DNA of 64,000 bases from Dermacentor variabilis (taxonomy: Eukaryota; Arthropoda; Arachnida; Ixodida; Ixodidae). Within the stretch, counting starts at the first letter, position 1, and every line of letters starts with the position of its first letter. Location: contig NC_134570.1 in the NCBI RefSeq assembly GCF_050947875.1, positions 226,471,265-226,535,264 of the forward strand, given 5' to 3'. Below, one piece after another: positions 1 to 9,796 of this stretch. The position numbers and the translations under genes were made by a program. The notes below the pieces were generated by a model, which saw only the letters and a list, made by a program, of their open reading frames with translations, had not been told where the DNA came from and did no database searches.

Positions 1-61
1 CTCAGCGCCGTCGGTCCCCGCCGCCCCAGCCCCGCCGCTATTCGTCGCCGCCCAATTATGA

Positions 62-180
62 AACCTCAATTATACCTCAAGGAAAACGTGACGACTTGCT
101 CAGGAATCAATTGCTGCATAAGATGGACCGAAAGAGCTGTATTCCGACAAAGAACAGCGTTGTTTGCGTGGTGTGGTGTA
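62..180 (+). pseudogene. THAP-domain exon remnant (copy A)
   Basis: The translation reads IPQGKRDDLL, then LLHKMDRKSC, then IPTKNSVVC. The last part matches the THAP signature in which a basic segment precedes an (F/I)xPxxxSxVC block. The expected N-terminal CxxxC zinc ligands and the final histidine are not seen. THAP domains are C2CH zinc-finger DNA-binding modules at the N terminus of P-element transposases and of proteins derived from them. The match to the better preserved remnant at 2936 is clear over about 110 bases. It is a fragment and cannot encode a complete protein. Confidence 0.55.
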
Positions 181-189
181 TTTTTTACT

Positions 190-412
190 GCACATATCAT
201 CATCATCATCAGCGTGGCTACGGCCACTGCAGGGCAAAGGCCTCTCCCATACTTCTACAACTACCCCAATCATGTGCTAATTATGGCCATGTTGTCCCTG
301 CAAACTTAATCGCATCCGCCCACCTAACTTTCTGCCGCCCCCTGCTACGCTTCCGTTCTTTTGGAACACAGTCCGTAACCCTAAATGACCATCGGTTATC
401 TTCCCTCCTCAT
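190..412 (-). mobile_element. RTE-type LINE 3' end (5'-truncated copy)
   Basis: Bases 196-412 match the 3' end of the longer RTE at 35338-38162. Both share CCACTGCAGGGCAAAGGCCT, TTTCTGCCGCCCCCTGCTAC and GGTTATCTTCCCTCCTCATT. On the plus strand the copy begins with a CATCATCATCATCAG run, which on the coding strand is the (ATG)n 3' tail typical of RTE elements. Only non-coding 3' sequence and the extreme C-terminal codons are present. It lies inside copy A of the THAP transposon and is absent from the matching place in copy B. Confidence 0.75.
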
Positions 413-865
413 TACATCCCCTCATCAAATCATCCCCTAATGCTGCATTTTTTTATTCTTCCGGCCAACTCACGAGTGTTTTTGCAGCTGCAATTTGCAC
501 GTTGCATAAAAATGGGGTTATCGTCAGTATGCTTAATATTCTGCTGGGACTCTATCACCTCGCACGTCGCCAACTGTTGGTATTCAGTCGGAAATTCGGC
601 AGTATATATTCTGGTTTCCGCTGTGAACATTTATGTGCGAAGACACAGCCTTTCGATCGCATTTTGGGCGATTTATATTATACGTTGCCTGTTTTACTGA
701 AAATTTAAGTAGCCACTTGTAGAGGAGCTATAATTTTCAGCTTACCTCGATGTGTGCGCCAGTCGTACAATGAATGCAGGCCCTGAAAAAATTGGTGGCA
801 AGTATACCCGTGGTATTGAAGGGGATGAGCGCTAGCTAGCCCACGTGGCGCTTTTTTTTTTAAAT

Positions 866-1395
866 AAAGCCTTTAGAACTCTCTTGTAAGGTCGCGTTGT
901 GAGCAGAAAATATCACGTGACCCAGGAAGGCCAGAAGTGACCCAAAGCATGTCCAGCCGTGTATAGGAGAATAATGATTATCCAAGTTAATTAATTATTC
1001 ATTAGTGATTGAACTAAGGTGGATTAGATATTTTTAAGGTTGATTAGGGTGTATACGGGTGGATTAGGGTGGATTGTGGTGCATGAACAAGGATTAAGGT
1101 GTATTGAGGAGGATTAGGGTCGATTAAGGTGGATGAAGGAAGATGAAGTTTAAATGATGTGGATTAAGGTCGATTAGGGTTAATAAAGGAGCACTAAGAC
1201 CGATTCTGGTGGATTAAAGAGGATTAGGGTGGAATAAATGGATTAGGGGGATCATTGTGTGTAAAGGAGAATTAAGGTGTATGAACAAGGATTAAGGCAT
1301 AATAAGGAGGGTTAAGGTGGATGAATGAGGATTAAGGTAGACCATGGTGGATTAAAGTGAATTAAGTTCGATGGAGATGGATTAGGGGCAATTTC
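866..1395 (+). repeat. Foldback left arm, copy A (GGATTARGGT satellite)
   Basis: A unique leader (866-1010, containing AGGTCGCGTTGTGAGC and a CACGTGACC block) is followed by degenerate tandem copies of a decamer close to GGATTAAGGT/GGATTAGGGT. The arm is complementary in order and content to 1836-2280. Units have drifted by point change and small indels, so no two neighbours are identical. Confidence 0.8.
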
Positions 1396-1835
1396 AGTAG
1401 TTTTTACAAGGCTTTCGTATTCGCGTCTAGGCGCTACCTAAGGACACCTTGCATTTTTGAAATTTGCTTTAAGCTGCGCTGCCAGGCACGCTTGCGTGGG
1501 CAGCAATTATCATTTGGTTTTCTCACGGAAACAGGCTATGTGCAGAGGCGGCGGGGGGGGGGGGGGTCGCATGACCACGCACGCTTTGTATGGATATCGA
1601 CGTCTAGGCGGAGGCCGGGAATGTTCGCTTTAGTAGCGAATGTTTTAAAAGCACCTTTCTGTAGGTTTGTTCTGTGGGGAAACTTTTTTCATTGATTTAA
1701 CACGAGCCGGAATCATTGCATCAATTCGTTTTGATTACGAAGGTTGAGCAATCAGTCATGATTGTGGTCATGACGTAAGAATGCAGAGAATATTGTGCAG
1801 GCAGTCACGTTTATCAGTGCCACGTATTCCACTCT
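1396..1835. other. Spacer between foldback arms of copy A
   Basis: The spacer is non-repetitive, and no coding potential was found that I would support. It contains a run of 14 G residues at 1553-1566. A short AAGGCTTTCGTATTCGCGT near 1408 resembles the outer end of the right arm. Copy B has essentially no spacer, so this segment is either ancestral sequence lost from B or a later insertion into A. Confidence 0.5.
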
Positions 1836-2280
1836 ATCCACGTTCATCCTTCTTCATCGACCTTAATATTCCTTAATCCTTGTTCCTGTATCTTGGTTCT
1901 CCTTAACCCACGCTAAGCCTCCTTAATCCACCCTAATTGGTCATACTATTGCTTCTTTAACCTTAATCCATCCTAATCGATCTTAATCCACCCTCATTCA
2001 TAATCCTTCCTTATGCGCCTTAATTCACCTTTACCCACTCTGACACACCTTCATCGACCTTAATCGACCCTAATTCTCCTTAATACACATTAATCCTCCT
2101 TAATCCTCCTTAGCTTAATCCATCTTAATACAATCACTAATCAATTATTTATTAACTTTGCTAAGCCGTAATCTTTTATGCATGGCTGCACATGCTTGGT
2201 TCGCTTCCAGCCTTCCTAGGGTCCCGTGATATTTTCTATACCTCACAAAGTCACTTAAAAACAAAGATCGAAGGCTTTCG
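1836..2280 (-). repeat. Foldback right arm, copy A (TAATCC satellite)
   Basis: These are tandem degenerate decamers of CCTTAATCCA/CCCTAATCC type, the reverse complement of the 866-1395 arm. They are followed by the complementary non-satellite leader ending in AAGGCTTTCGCTTAAT. The order of blocks mirrors the left arm: satellite, then an ATTAATT-rich stretch, then TGTGCAGC/CATGCTTGG, then a TATTTTC block, then AAAGCC. The two arms could pair as a long imperfect hairpin. Confidence 0.8.
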
Positions 2281-2415
2281 CTTAATGAGCCGCGCGCACA
2301 GGGATGTGCCACAAGCAATACTAGATCAGATGCACAAGTAAGGCATCTCATCATGTGGCAGAAAAATTGTATGGAGTTTAGAACTCGCCTCAAAGCTCCT
2401 TTTACATCAGTATAC

Positions 2416-2637
2416 TGTCACTGATTGACGCACACGATGACACGACTGATGATCAAGAAACAACTGGATTTATTTTGCGATGGTTGCAGATTGCACGATC
2501 AGCTCTCGGCGAGCGCGTTCTCCTGCTCCGAACGCTCGTCCTCATGTGACGCGTGACGTCTTCTTCCGCCTCGCTCGCCAGTCGCTTGCCGTCCTTCTCC
2601 CGCTTGCCGACAGGTGCCGCTAGACCCTCAGCTAACA
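2416..2637 (-). repeat. 3' LTR of Gypsy 1
   Basis: It is nearly identical to 10241-10462 over its whole length, with a few substitutions. On the minus strand it begins TGTTAGCT and ends TGACA, and it carries a CGCAAAATAAATCC polyadenylation-type signal. The THAP transposon copy B inserted 8 bp inside its 5' edge (minus orientation), so the octamer AGCTAACA occurs both at 2630-2637 and at 5451-5458. Confidence 0.85.
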
Positions 2638-2672
2638 TAAAGTCCCTTAATAATTTGAAAGTAGCGACACTC
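2638..2672 (+). repeat. Left terminal inverted repeat, THAP transposon copy B
   Basis: It begins TAAAGTCCCTTAATAATTTG and ends TAGCGACAC, and pairs with the reverse complement of 5416-5450. It directly abuts the target duplication in the Gypsy LTR. Confidence 0.75.
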
Positions 2673-2935
2673 TTTGAACTCTGCCGCCGCCGCGCGACCT
2701 CCTCGCCTCCTCCTCGCCCCTTGCGCGTTCCCCCGCGGCAACCAGTTTTGCCCCCGTTTTTCTGCACGACGATTGGTCTCCTTGCCGTTGCCCTTGGAAA
2801 CGCGCGGATCTTGAGTTTTGCTTGTGTTTTTCTTTTTCAGTCGCGCCATTTTCCTCCTGAGCGCAGCTGGCTCGGCGCTCTAGCTCGGCGTAGCGAACTT
2901 TGTACGCTGTGCTTCCTGCTCTACGTGCTAGCGCT

Positions 2936-3110
2936 ATGCCGGACTGTTGCGCATATAACTGCAGCAAGAAGCCTGAAGATGGTTATGCCGGTTATTTGAT
3001 ACCACAAGGAAAGCGTGACGGCTTGCGCGGGAAGCAGTGACTGCATGACATTGGCCGAAAGAACTTTATCCCGACAAGGAACAGCGTTGTTTGCGATCTG
3101 AGGCGTCTTA
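2936..3110 (+). pseudogene. THAP-domain exon remnant (copy B)
   Basis: Translation from the ATG at 2936 gives MPDCCAYNC, placing two zinc-ligand cysteines three residues apart. GYLIPQGKRDGLRGKQ follows, then an in-frame TGA where THAP proteins have their invariant tryptophan (TGG to TGA). The frame resumes with LHDIGRKNFIPTRNSVVCDL. The order MPxxCxxxC ... W(stop) ... FIPTRNSVVC is the THAP fold. The terminal CxxH histidine appears as arginine, or lies beyond a lost splice junction. In an intact element this exon would be the sequence-specific DNA-binding N terminus of a P-type transposase. Here it is inactivated. Confidence 0.7.
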
Positions 3111-3382
3111 TAGCTCGTAGCAAAGCGTCCCGTAATGCTGCATTTTTTTTTTCGTTCCGCCGGCCTCCTCACCAGCATTTTTCTTCCGGTTGTTCTCAGT
3201 ATGCTTAATATTGTGGGGCTGCTCCATCAACTCGCACGTCGCTAACTGTTGTTATTCAGTCGGAAGTACAGCATTATAGATTCTGCTTTCCACCCTGAAA
3301 AAATTAGTGGCAAGTATACCCGTGGTATTGCAGGTGATGAGCGTTAGCAAGTCAACATTGACTTTTTTAAGTTTTAAGGTGA

Positions 3383-4312
3383 AAGCCTTTAGATCTCTGT
3401 TTCAAGGTCGCGTTGTAAACTGGGAGTATCACGTGGCCCATAGAAGGCCATAGTTTACCCAAAGCATGTCCAGGCCTGTATAAGAGAATGATTACCCAAG
3501 TTAATTAATGAATCATTAGTGATTGACATAAGGTGGATTAGGGAGGACTAAGGTTAGAGTGTAATAAAGAATATTAAGGAAGATTAGAGTGCATTAAGAA
3601 GGATTAAGATGCATAAATAAAGATTGAGGTGGGCGGAGGAGGATTAAGGCGGATAATGGTGGATTAAGGTGAAGGGTTGATGAAAGGGTATTAAGACCGA
3701 CTAGGGTGGATTAGGGTGCATGAACAGGGATTTGGGAGGATTAAGGTGGATAAAGGAAGATTAAGGGCGAATAATGTGGATTGAGGGGAATTAGAATTGA
3801 TAAAGGGGGATTAAGATCGATTATGATGGATTAGGGTGCATGAGAACAGATTAGGGAGGATTAAGGTAGATAAAGTGAGATTAAGGTCGATTAGTGTGGA
3901 TTAAGGTAAATTACGGATGATAAAGGCGGATTAAAACCGATTAGGATGGATTAGGGTAGGTTAAGGTGGATTAGGGACCACGGAGCTGGGTTATGTTTGA
4001 TAGAGGTGGATTAGGGTGTATTAAGGTAGATTGGGGCTAATAAGCAGGATTAAGTTTAGTTAAGGTGCATGAATAAGGATTAATGTGGATGAAGGTAGAT
4101 TAAGGTGGATTATGATGGATTAGGATTGATAAAGGAGGATTAAGACCGTATAGGGTAGGATAAGGTGCATTAGGGGTGTTGTAGGTTGATTAGGTTGTAC
4201 TAAGGTGGATTAGGAGTATTAGGCTGGATTAAGGTGGATGAAGTAGCAATAAGGTGGATTAGGGTGGACTAAGGTGAATTAGTGTTCATTGAGTATTAAG
4301 AACGATTAGTCT
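3383..4312 (+). repeat. Foldback left arm, copy B (GGATTARGGT satellite)
   Basis: It begins with a leader containing GAAAGCCTTTAGATCTCTG and ATCACGTGGCCC, then about 800 bases of degenerate GGATTAAGGT/GGATTAGGGT decamers. It is longer than the corresponding arm in copy A, which shows expansion or contraction of the satellite since divergence. Confidence 0.8.
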
Positions 4313-5047
4313 ACCATAATCCTCCTAAAGCACATTAATCTACCCAATCTACATTCATCGACCTTAATCCTCCTTCATTCACTCTAATCCACCATAATTC
4401 ACGAAAGACCTCCTTAATGCACCCTAGTCCACCTTTATCTACCTTAATCAACTCTAACCCTCCTTAATGCACTTTAATCCTATTTAATCAACCCTAATGC
4501 TTCCTCATTCACTTTAATCCACCATAATCTACTATATTCGCCATTAATCCCCCCGAATCCACATTCATCTACCTTAGTCCACCCTAATCCTCCTTAATCC
4601 ACCCTAATTCTCCTTCATTCACTATAATTCACCCTAGTCCACTATAATCCTCCTTAGCGCACCTTAATCCTTCTTAATCCACCATTATACATCTTCATGC
4701 ATATTAATCCACCCTAATTCACTATAATCGTCCTTAATGCACCTAAACGCACCTTCATCCACCCTAACACCTTCATCGATCTTAATACAACCCAGTCCTC
4801 CTTTATGCACCTTAATCCACTTCATTAATCCTAATGCACCTTCACCTACTTTAATCCACCTTAATCCTCCTTAATACACCCGAATTCATCTTAATCCAAT
4901 CACTAATCAATCGTTACTTTGCTAATCATTAATCATCTTTATACGCGGCTGCACATGCTTTGGTTCGCTTCCCGCCTTCATTCGGTCATGTGATATTTTC
5001 TGTAGCTCACATCGGGACTTTGAAACAAAGGTTTAAGGCTTTCGCTT
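4313..5047 (-). repeat. Foldback right arm, copy B (TAATCC satellite)
   Basis: This is the reverse-complement counterpart of 3383-4312, made of CCTTAATCCACC-type units. It ends with TGTGATATTTTC and AAGGCTTTCGCTTAATAAG, which mirrors the left leader. It meets the left arm at about 4312 with no spacer, so the two arms form one huge imperfect palindrome. Confidence 0.8.
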
Positions 5048-5415
5048 AATAAGACACACACAAAGGGATGTGTCACAAGCAATACAAGATAAGACGCACG
5101 AAGTAAAGCATCTGATCATGTGGCAGAAAAATTGTCTGGAGTATAGAACTAACCTCAAAGCTCACTTTACATCGGTATACCCCGTTAATACGGCTTTAAG
5201 AAAAGACCAACCTCCTCATAAACGTTGCCTCCAGCATTATCGATGCTGTTATTAGCATTTCTCAAAATTTTCAACGCCACTGGGGCGCAGAACTGGCCCA
5301 AAATAACACGGCTCCATAGAATCCTGCGGCTCGTCCGCGGGAGCACAGGAGGAAAAGCGCGCCGTGCGCAGCCGGCGGGCGAGGAGAATCGAGGAGGAAA
5401 GTGCCGTGAGGAGGA

Positions 5416-5450
5416 GGGTGTCGCTAATTTCTAATTATCAGGGCGCTTTA
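5416..5450 (-). repeat. Right terminal inverted repeat, THAP transposon copy B
   Basis: It ends GGGCGCTTTA and is immediately followed by AGCTAACA, the second copy of the target duplication. Its reverse complement starts TAAAGCGCCCTGATAATTAG and matches the left end. Confidence 0.75.
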
Positions 5451-5469
5451 AGCTAACACGGCCGAGTCT

Positions 5470-7127
5470 TCAATGTATTGCGTCCTCGCAATAGTCTGTG
5501 ACGTAGTCTTCAAGCCACCGCGGCGGTTTCTTTCGACGTGGCCGACCATCAGCAGTTCGAAACTGCATCTGTTCACCTTCGTTTAGTGGTAGTTTGACAC
5601 ACGTATCACACTGGGCTTGAACGTGATCATTCCCGTCGCAGACCGTGGTTGCTTCTTCACATGCGGCTTGCGACTGTGTCCGGTTGAAGTCGGGTTGCGC
5701 GTGGAGATGCTTTAGCTGCCTGTCTGTAGCCAACCTCGTTTCTTCTGTCCCCTTGGCGATGGTGTACGTTTCTTCCTCCACCGCTGTGATCGTGTAGGGT
5801 CCGTCGTACATTGGCCCTAGCTTTGTTGGTCTTGCACCTTTGTGATACCAAACTTCATCACCCACATTGAAAGATGATGGTTTGTGTTTGGAGTCGTAGT
5901 TGCGCTTGAGTTCGTGCAAGTAGTCGATTAGCGTAGTTCGTGCTTCTTCGCGCTTAGCTTCTGCTTGGTCTTGTGGTTCCGTCGGTGCCGACAGCTCCTT
6001 ATCGATGGTTCGACAGGGCACGTAATTGTACAGCAGTTGGAATGGTGACATGTGCAAACCAACGTACGTCTGGTTGTTCACCTGGAACGTTGTTTCCTTT
6101 AGGTATTCGCTCCAGTGATCCATGTTGCCATTGAAGTTCTTTCTGAGTGCTGACAAGATTTTTGCACTTGGGCGCTCGACAAGACCGTTCGTTTCGAGCG
6201 CGTAGGCGATGGTCAACCTGTGGTGGATGCTCTTGTCTCTGAAATAACGTGTTGCTGCTCGTGAAGTGAACTCTCCGTCATTGCCTGTTACCACAGTTTC
6301 AGGCGTCCCGAACGTGAATAGGATGACCTCTTTAAGAAAACGTAGCACGTGTTCCGTTGACTTGTCTGGTACTGCACATGTAGTGATGAATCTAGTCGTG
6401 ACATCAACAGCCGTTATGAAATGCTTGTTGGCGTTCTCGGTGTTGATTGGCCCAACATGGTCCATGGCAATGGTGTTCGATGGTGCCTGCTTTGGCATGC
6501 GCGGGTTTAGCGAACCGGTTTATGTTCCTGTCTTAGCGTTGTACCTTTGACACGTTTTGCATCCTCGCACGTAGTCTTCAACATCACCATTCATGATGTA
6601 CCAGAAGTAGCGTTGCTGGACCTTTTGGAGTGTCCGAGAAGCATCACCATGGCTGTCCTCGTTGTGGTAGGGCGTCAGAACAGCCTGCTTTAGGCTTTCT
6701 GGTACTAAGATGCGATGTTTCTCTCGTTCTCCATATGTGGTCACGTGTACAAGTCTGTCTTGTACGATCCTGTACGGTGTAGCCTTCGTTTCTGCTCGAG
6801 CTTGATCGATGATCTGAGCAAGCGTAGGATCATCTCTTTGCGCTCTGATCAGTCGATTGTCTTCAGCCTTCAGGACAAAGACGTTCTGTGTCTTCTCTAG
6901 GACTTGTGATAGCGCATCTGCGATGACATTTGCCTTGCCTGACGTGTGGCAAATCGTGAAATTGTATGACATTAGGTCGAGAACTATGCGAGCGAATCGC
7001 CTCTGCGGATTCTTCTTTGACATTATGTGCGCTACCGTCCAGTTGTCGGTGTATATTTCGAAGTGATGTAGCCCTTGGAGGTATTGGTGAAATCTGTCAC
7101 AGCCCAGTGCTCCGCAACCGCCTCCAA
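5470..7127 (-). pseudogene. Gypsy 1 pol: RNase H end and integrase
   Basis: On the minus strand the RNase H tail reads KNPQRRFARIVLDLMSY and KANVIADALSQV. The integrase zinc domain follows (YHNEDSHGD ... CKTCQRY, an HHCC arrangement). The catalytic core shows D in AMDHVGPI, D in VTGNDGEF and E in GLVERP, so the D,D,E triad is present. The C-terminal segment has the FNVGDEVWYHKG motif usual in Gypsy integrases. An in-frame TAA at 6517-6519 separates the zinc domain from the core; both sides are in the same frame. The region ends at 5470, just inside the insertion of THAP transposon B. The reading frame from 5470-6498 alone is 342 residues. Confidence 0.85.
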
Positions 7128-7132
7128 GTCTG

Positions 7133-7205
7133 TTTATTTATTTTATTTATTTTATTAGTGTTAACCTCAGGGCCAGAGGCATTACAGAGGGGAGTGCTTG
7201 TGTAT
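7133..7205 (-). mobile_element. CR1/Jockey-like LINE 3' tail inserted in Gypsy 1
   Basis: On the minus strand it reads CACTCCCCTCTGTAATGCCT, followed by an (AATA)n-type A/T tail. The end of the LINE at 22344-22393 has the same CTCTGTAATGCCTCCGGGCC block. It is flanked by GTCTG at 7128-7132 and 7206-7210 (plus strand), a 5-bp target duplication. Removing the insert and one GTCTG restores the RNase H reading KVPDSDLEAVAEHW. Confidence 0.8.
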
Positions 7206-7237
7206 GTCTGAGTCGGGTACCTTTTTACTTGCGTATA

Positions 7238-8485
7238 CTACGATATGCGTGTTTCATCCGCGTGTTTCTGCGAAAGGGCAGCACCAAAAGCACTATATGA
7301 TGCATTGACGTGAACTGGTGTCGGGAATGCTGGGTCGAAGTTTGCGAGTATTGGTGCTTCAGTCAGTCTCACTTTCAGTATGTCCATAGCTGTTTGGCAT
7401 TCAGCAGTACATGTTAGTCGTGCGTCCTTCTTCGTAAGCTTCGTCAGTGGTTGAGCGATCTTTGCGTAATATTTGATGTACTTCCTGTAGTGAGACGTCA
7501 ATCGTAAGAATGATCGCACTTCCGTTTTCGAGAGTGGTTGCCTGTAGTTCTTTATGGCACTCGTACGTCGTGGGTCTATGGCAACTCCGTCTCTCGAAAT
7601 TATGTGCCCTAGGAAGCTGATAGAGTCGGCAGCGAAAGGGCACTTCCTAAAGTCCACTCGTAGGTTCAGGTCCATCAGTGCCTTCAAAACATCGTTCACG
7701 GTTTGGATGTGTTGTTCAATGTCATTAGTGAAGATGAATATATCATCCATATACACAACACGTCCATTGTCGATGAGCGGTTGCAGGCCTTCATCCATGA
7801 TGCTTTGCATGGTTGCCGGTGCGGTACACAAGACAAAGATCATGCGTGTTGGCTCATAGTGTCCGTCTTCAGTCACAAATGCTGCCTTCTCGATGTCACC
7901 TTCGCATATTGGGACATTGAGAAAAGCCTTCTTCACGTCAAGTTTTGAGAAAAGTCGCGACCCTAACACTTTGCGAAGTGTTAGGGTCGACTCTTGGCAT
8001 TGGGTGAGCCCGTTTGATTGTTTTTGCATTCAGGAAACGATATTCGACGCACATTTTTTGGTGTCGATTCGTGGTGGTGGCTGGTCTAAAAAAATCACAG
8101 GTGAGGCATATGCCGACTTCGACTTGCGGATGATGCCCTTTTTCAACCAGTCCTCGGTTTCTTGCCTTATGAATTTTCTGTTCACATCACTCGTCGTGTA
8201 GAGTTTCATACGAACTGGTTTCTCATCGCTGAGGTTGATCGTATGCTCGGCGTGCGTGCAGAGACCCAATTCGTTGCTGGTGTTTGTAAAAACATGAATG
8301 TTTGCGATGAGTACTGACATCGTCCTTTCAGTTTCATCCGTAGTGAAATCTGCCGGTTGCACCTGTAATATCTCAAGTCGCACTTCCTCCGGTGATGGAA
8401 GCTTGAGACTCCCTTGCTTGTGGAGGTTGTTCGCGGCAACAGTTCCGCATACTGCTGCGGTGGCTTCGTTTTCATCGTTGCACAT
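7238..8485 (-). pseudogene. Gypsy 1 pol: reverse transcriptase
   Basis: Minus-strand translation gives the RT upstream segment (EKPVRMKLYTTSDVNRKFI, KSKSAYASPVIFL), then SRLFSKLDVKKAF, then the catalytic VVYMDDIFIF (YMDD box), then SFLGHIISRDG and LTKLTKKDARL. Frameshifts lie near 8055 and 7985, where the frame carrying MCVEYRFLNAKT differs from its neighbours, and again near 7240. At the RNase H start the usual DAS aspartate reads N (VHVNASYSAFGA), which would disable the nuclease. A 14-bp perfect inverted repeat (7958-7989) sits in the RT and looks like a small templated insertion. Confidence 0.85.
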
Positions 8486-8617
8486 TGGCTGTTGTGGGGT
8501 GACGTTTTTTCGATGTTCCGCTTCAGCCGTTTCTTGTGAGCTGTTTTTCGCTATCCACTCCAGGGTATGCGTTTCATTCGTGTATCGCTCGATGTAATCG
8601 AATTTGACGCACAGTCG

Positions 8618-9292
8618 TCAGTTAGCCCCTATGACAGCGTCATGTGGCAAGTCGTTCACCACTTTTACATCGACGGTTGCGCTTGCATTCTCGATGGCGA
8701 TGTGACCTTGCGTTGATCCGAAAGGAGCTGTTGAGTCTCCGAATGGTCCCGTGAGTACGCAGTCCGTGTCTGGTACAACATCGAAGTTATGCTGTTCGGC
8801 AAACGCTGATGACACTAGAGTCGCTGTTGATCCCGTATCCCATAGCACTAGCCTCTCTATGCCATAGATCTTCGTAGGTACACGGATTACGTTGTTCTCC
8901 GAGCGCGCTGTCACGATTCCGTTGCTGCGCTGCTCTCGCGCCGCTCTTTCGTCCCTTCGTCGGGCGGCGGCTACCTTCTCCTCTTCAGTGCCTCTCTCGG
9001 GTTCCGGGCAATCCTTCGCGCGGTGCCCCCGCTGAAGGCAGCGAGCGCAGATGTCCGCGGGAAGTCTCGTGGGCTTGCCTTGCGGGTGGTCACCTTTCAG
9101 TGCATTCTTCGGTGCCTCGTTTCGTGGGAATGACTTCACGTGTGCGCCGTCATTTCTCGTCGATGCCATGCGCCTGTCAAATTGTCGTGCGTAGTTGATG
9201 AATTCCGACACGCTCCCTTCCCTCAGGTCGTGGAACGCCGCGAGCACAGGTCTTGCACTTTTCGATTGCACACCGTGAATTAACCAGTCCAC
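8618..9292 (-). pseudogene. Gypsy 1 gag C-terminus, zinc knuckle and protease
   Basis: The translation has a single CCHC knuckle, CARCLQRGHRAKDC, followed by a charged stretch (EREEKVAAARRRDERAAREQ type). The aspartic protease active site follows as LVLWDTGSTATLVSS (D-T-G). This matches the gag-to-protease junction of Gypsy elements. It continues the gag reading from 9314-9796 across a frame break and stops at 8618, before the RT segment. Confidence 0.8.
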
Positions 9293-9313
9293 AATGTCGT
9301 CGTCGCTTAGGGC

Positions 9314-9796
9314 CTACTTACCGCATTTTATACGTTGCAGACGGGAGTACATGCAGTCAGTGATGGTTTCGTCTTCTTTCTGTCGCCGTGCGTTGACGTT
9401 CCCCACCCATTCACAAAACAGTGGCTGCTTGTCAAACTCCTTTCGTAGAGCTGCTACCCAAGTTGTCCAAGTCTTGAGGCGCACGCCGTCCGTGCGATGC
9501 AAAGCTGCTGCGCATCCACGAAGTCTGGAAATTCCGGCGTTCAGCGTAGCCATTTCGTTCCATGAACGTCTCTCACGCATGCTCTCCACGGAAGTGATCC
9601 ATTCGCCTACGTTGTCGTTGTCAGTTCCGGAGAACGTTGGAAGAGTTGCTGTGAGGTCAGGCATTGTAGTGATCTGGATTGCAGTGCTTTCGTTGACCGG
9701 CCGTGTAGCGTCGTCACCGTTAACCGCGTTGACTGGGTTACATTGCAAGCCCATTTGTCGTTCCAAGAGTCGCGCTATTTGCATCGTCGCGGGCAT
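9314..9796 (-). pseudogene. Gypsy 1 gag
   Basis: The 160-codon reading contains the retrotransposon capsid-like pattern PTFSGTDNDNVGEWITSVES, then RLRGCAAALHRT and LRKEFDKQP. This resembles the gag of Gypsy elements, which forms the particle around the RNA. It ends with a stop at 9314, and the frame resumes downstream at 9292 in the zinc-knuckle segment. Between it and the 5' LTR (9797-10240) lies untranslated leader with no feature I can support beyond the primer-binding candidate TGGCGACGAGG directly next to the LTR. Confidence 0.75.

Larger units (their letters stand above)
57..2415 (+). mobile_element. THAP/foldback DNA transposon copy A, left part
   Basis: This segment aligns by eye with copy B (2638-5450). 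It has the same THAP-like coding remnant (62-180), the same GAAAAAATTRGTGGCAAG-containing block (about 785), and the same two oppositely oriented GGATTA/TAATCC satellite arms. The match runs to TTTACATCAGTATAC at 2415, where the Gypsy element 2416-10462 interrupts it. The homology resumes at 10463. The left terminus and its inverted repeat lie outside the window or are not recognisable in bases 1-56. An RTE tail (about 190-412) is inserted between the THAP remnant and the foldback. No transposase catalytic domain is visible, so this is a non-autonomous or decayed member. Confidence 0.7.
2638..5450 (+). mobile_element. THAP/foldback DNA transposon copy B, complete ends (P-superfamily-like)
   Basis: The element is flanked by a perfect 8-bp direct duplication AGCTAACA (2630-2637 and 5451-5458). 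Its ends form inverted repeats of about 35 bp (2638-2672 and 5416-5450) with 27 matches counted by eye. Both begin TAAAG and end in TAGCGACAC. An ATG at 2936 opens a THAP-type zinc-finger remnant, followed by two satellite foldback arms. THAP plus 8-bp duplication plus short TIRs is the signature of P-superfamily transposons; hAT elements also make 8-bp duplications but lack THAP. There is no RNase H-like transposase core in its 2.8 kb, so it would have been mobilised in trans. Confidence 0.75.

Noticed and set aside
2453..2999. Overlapping open frames of 104-148 codons on both strands
   Set aside because: They lie in the LTR and in the GC-rich leader of the THAP transposon, show no domain, and overlap each other in several frames.
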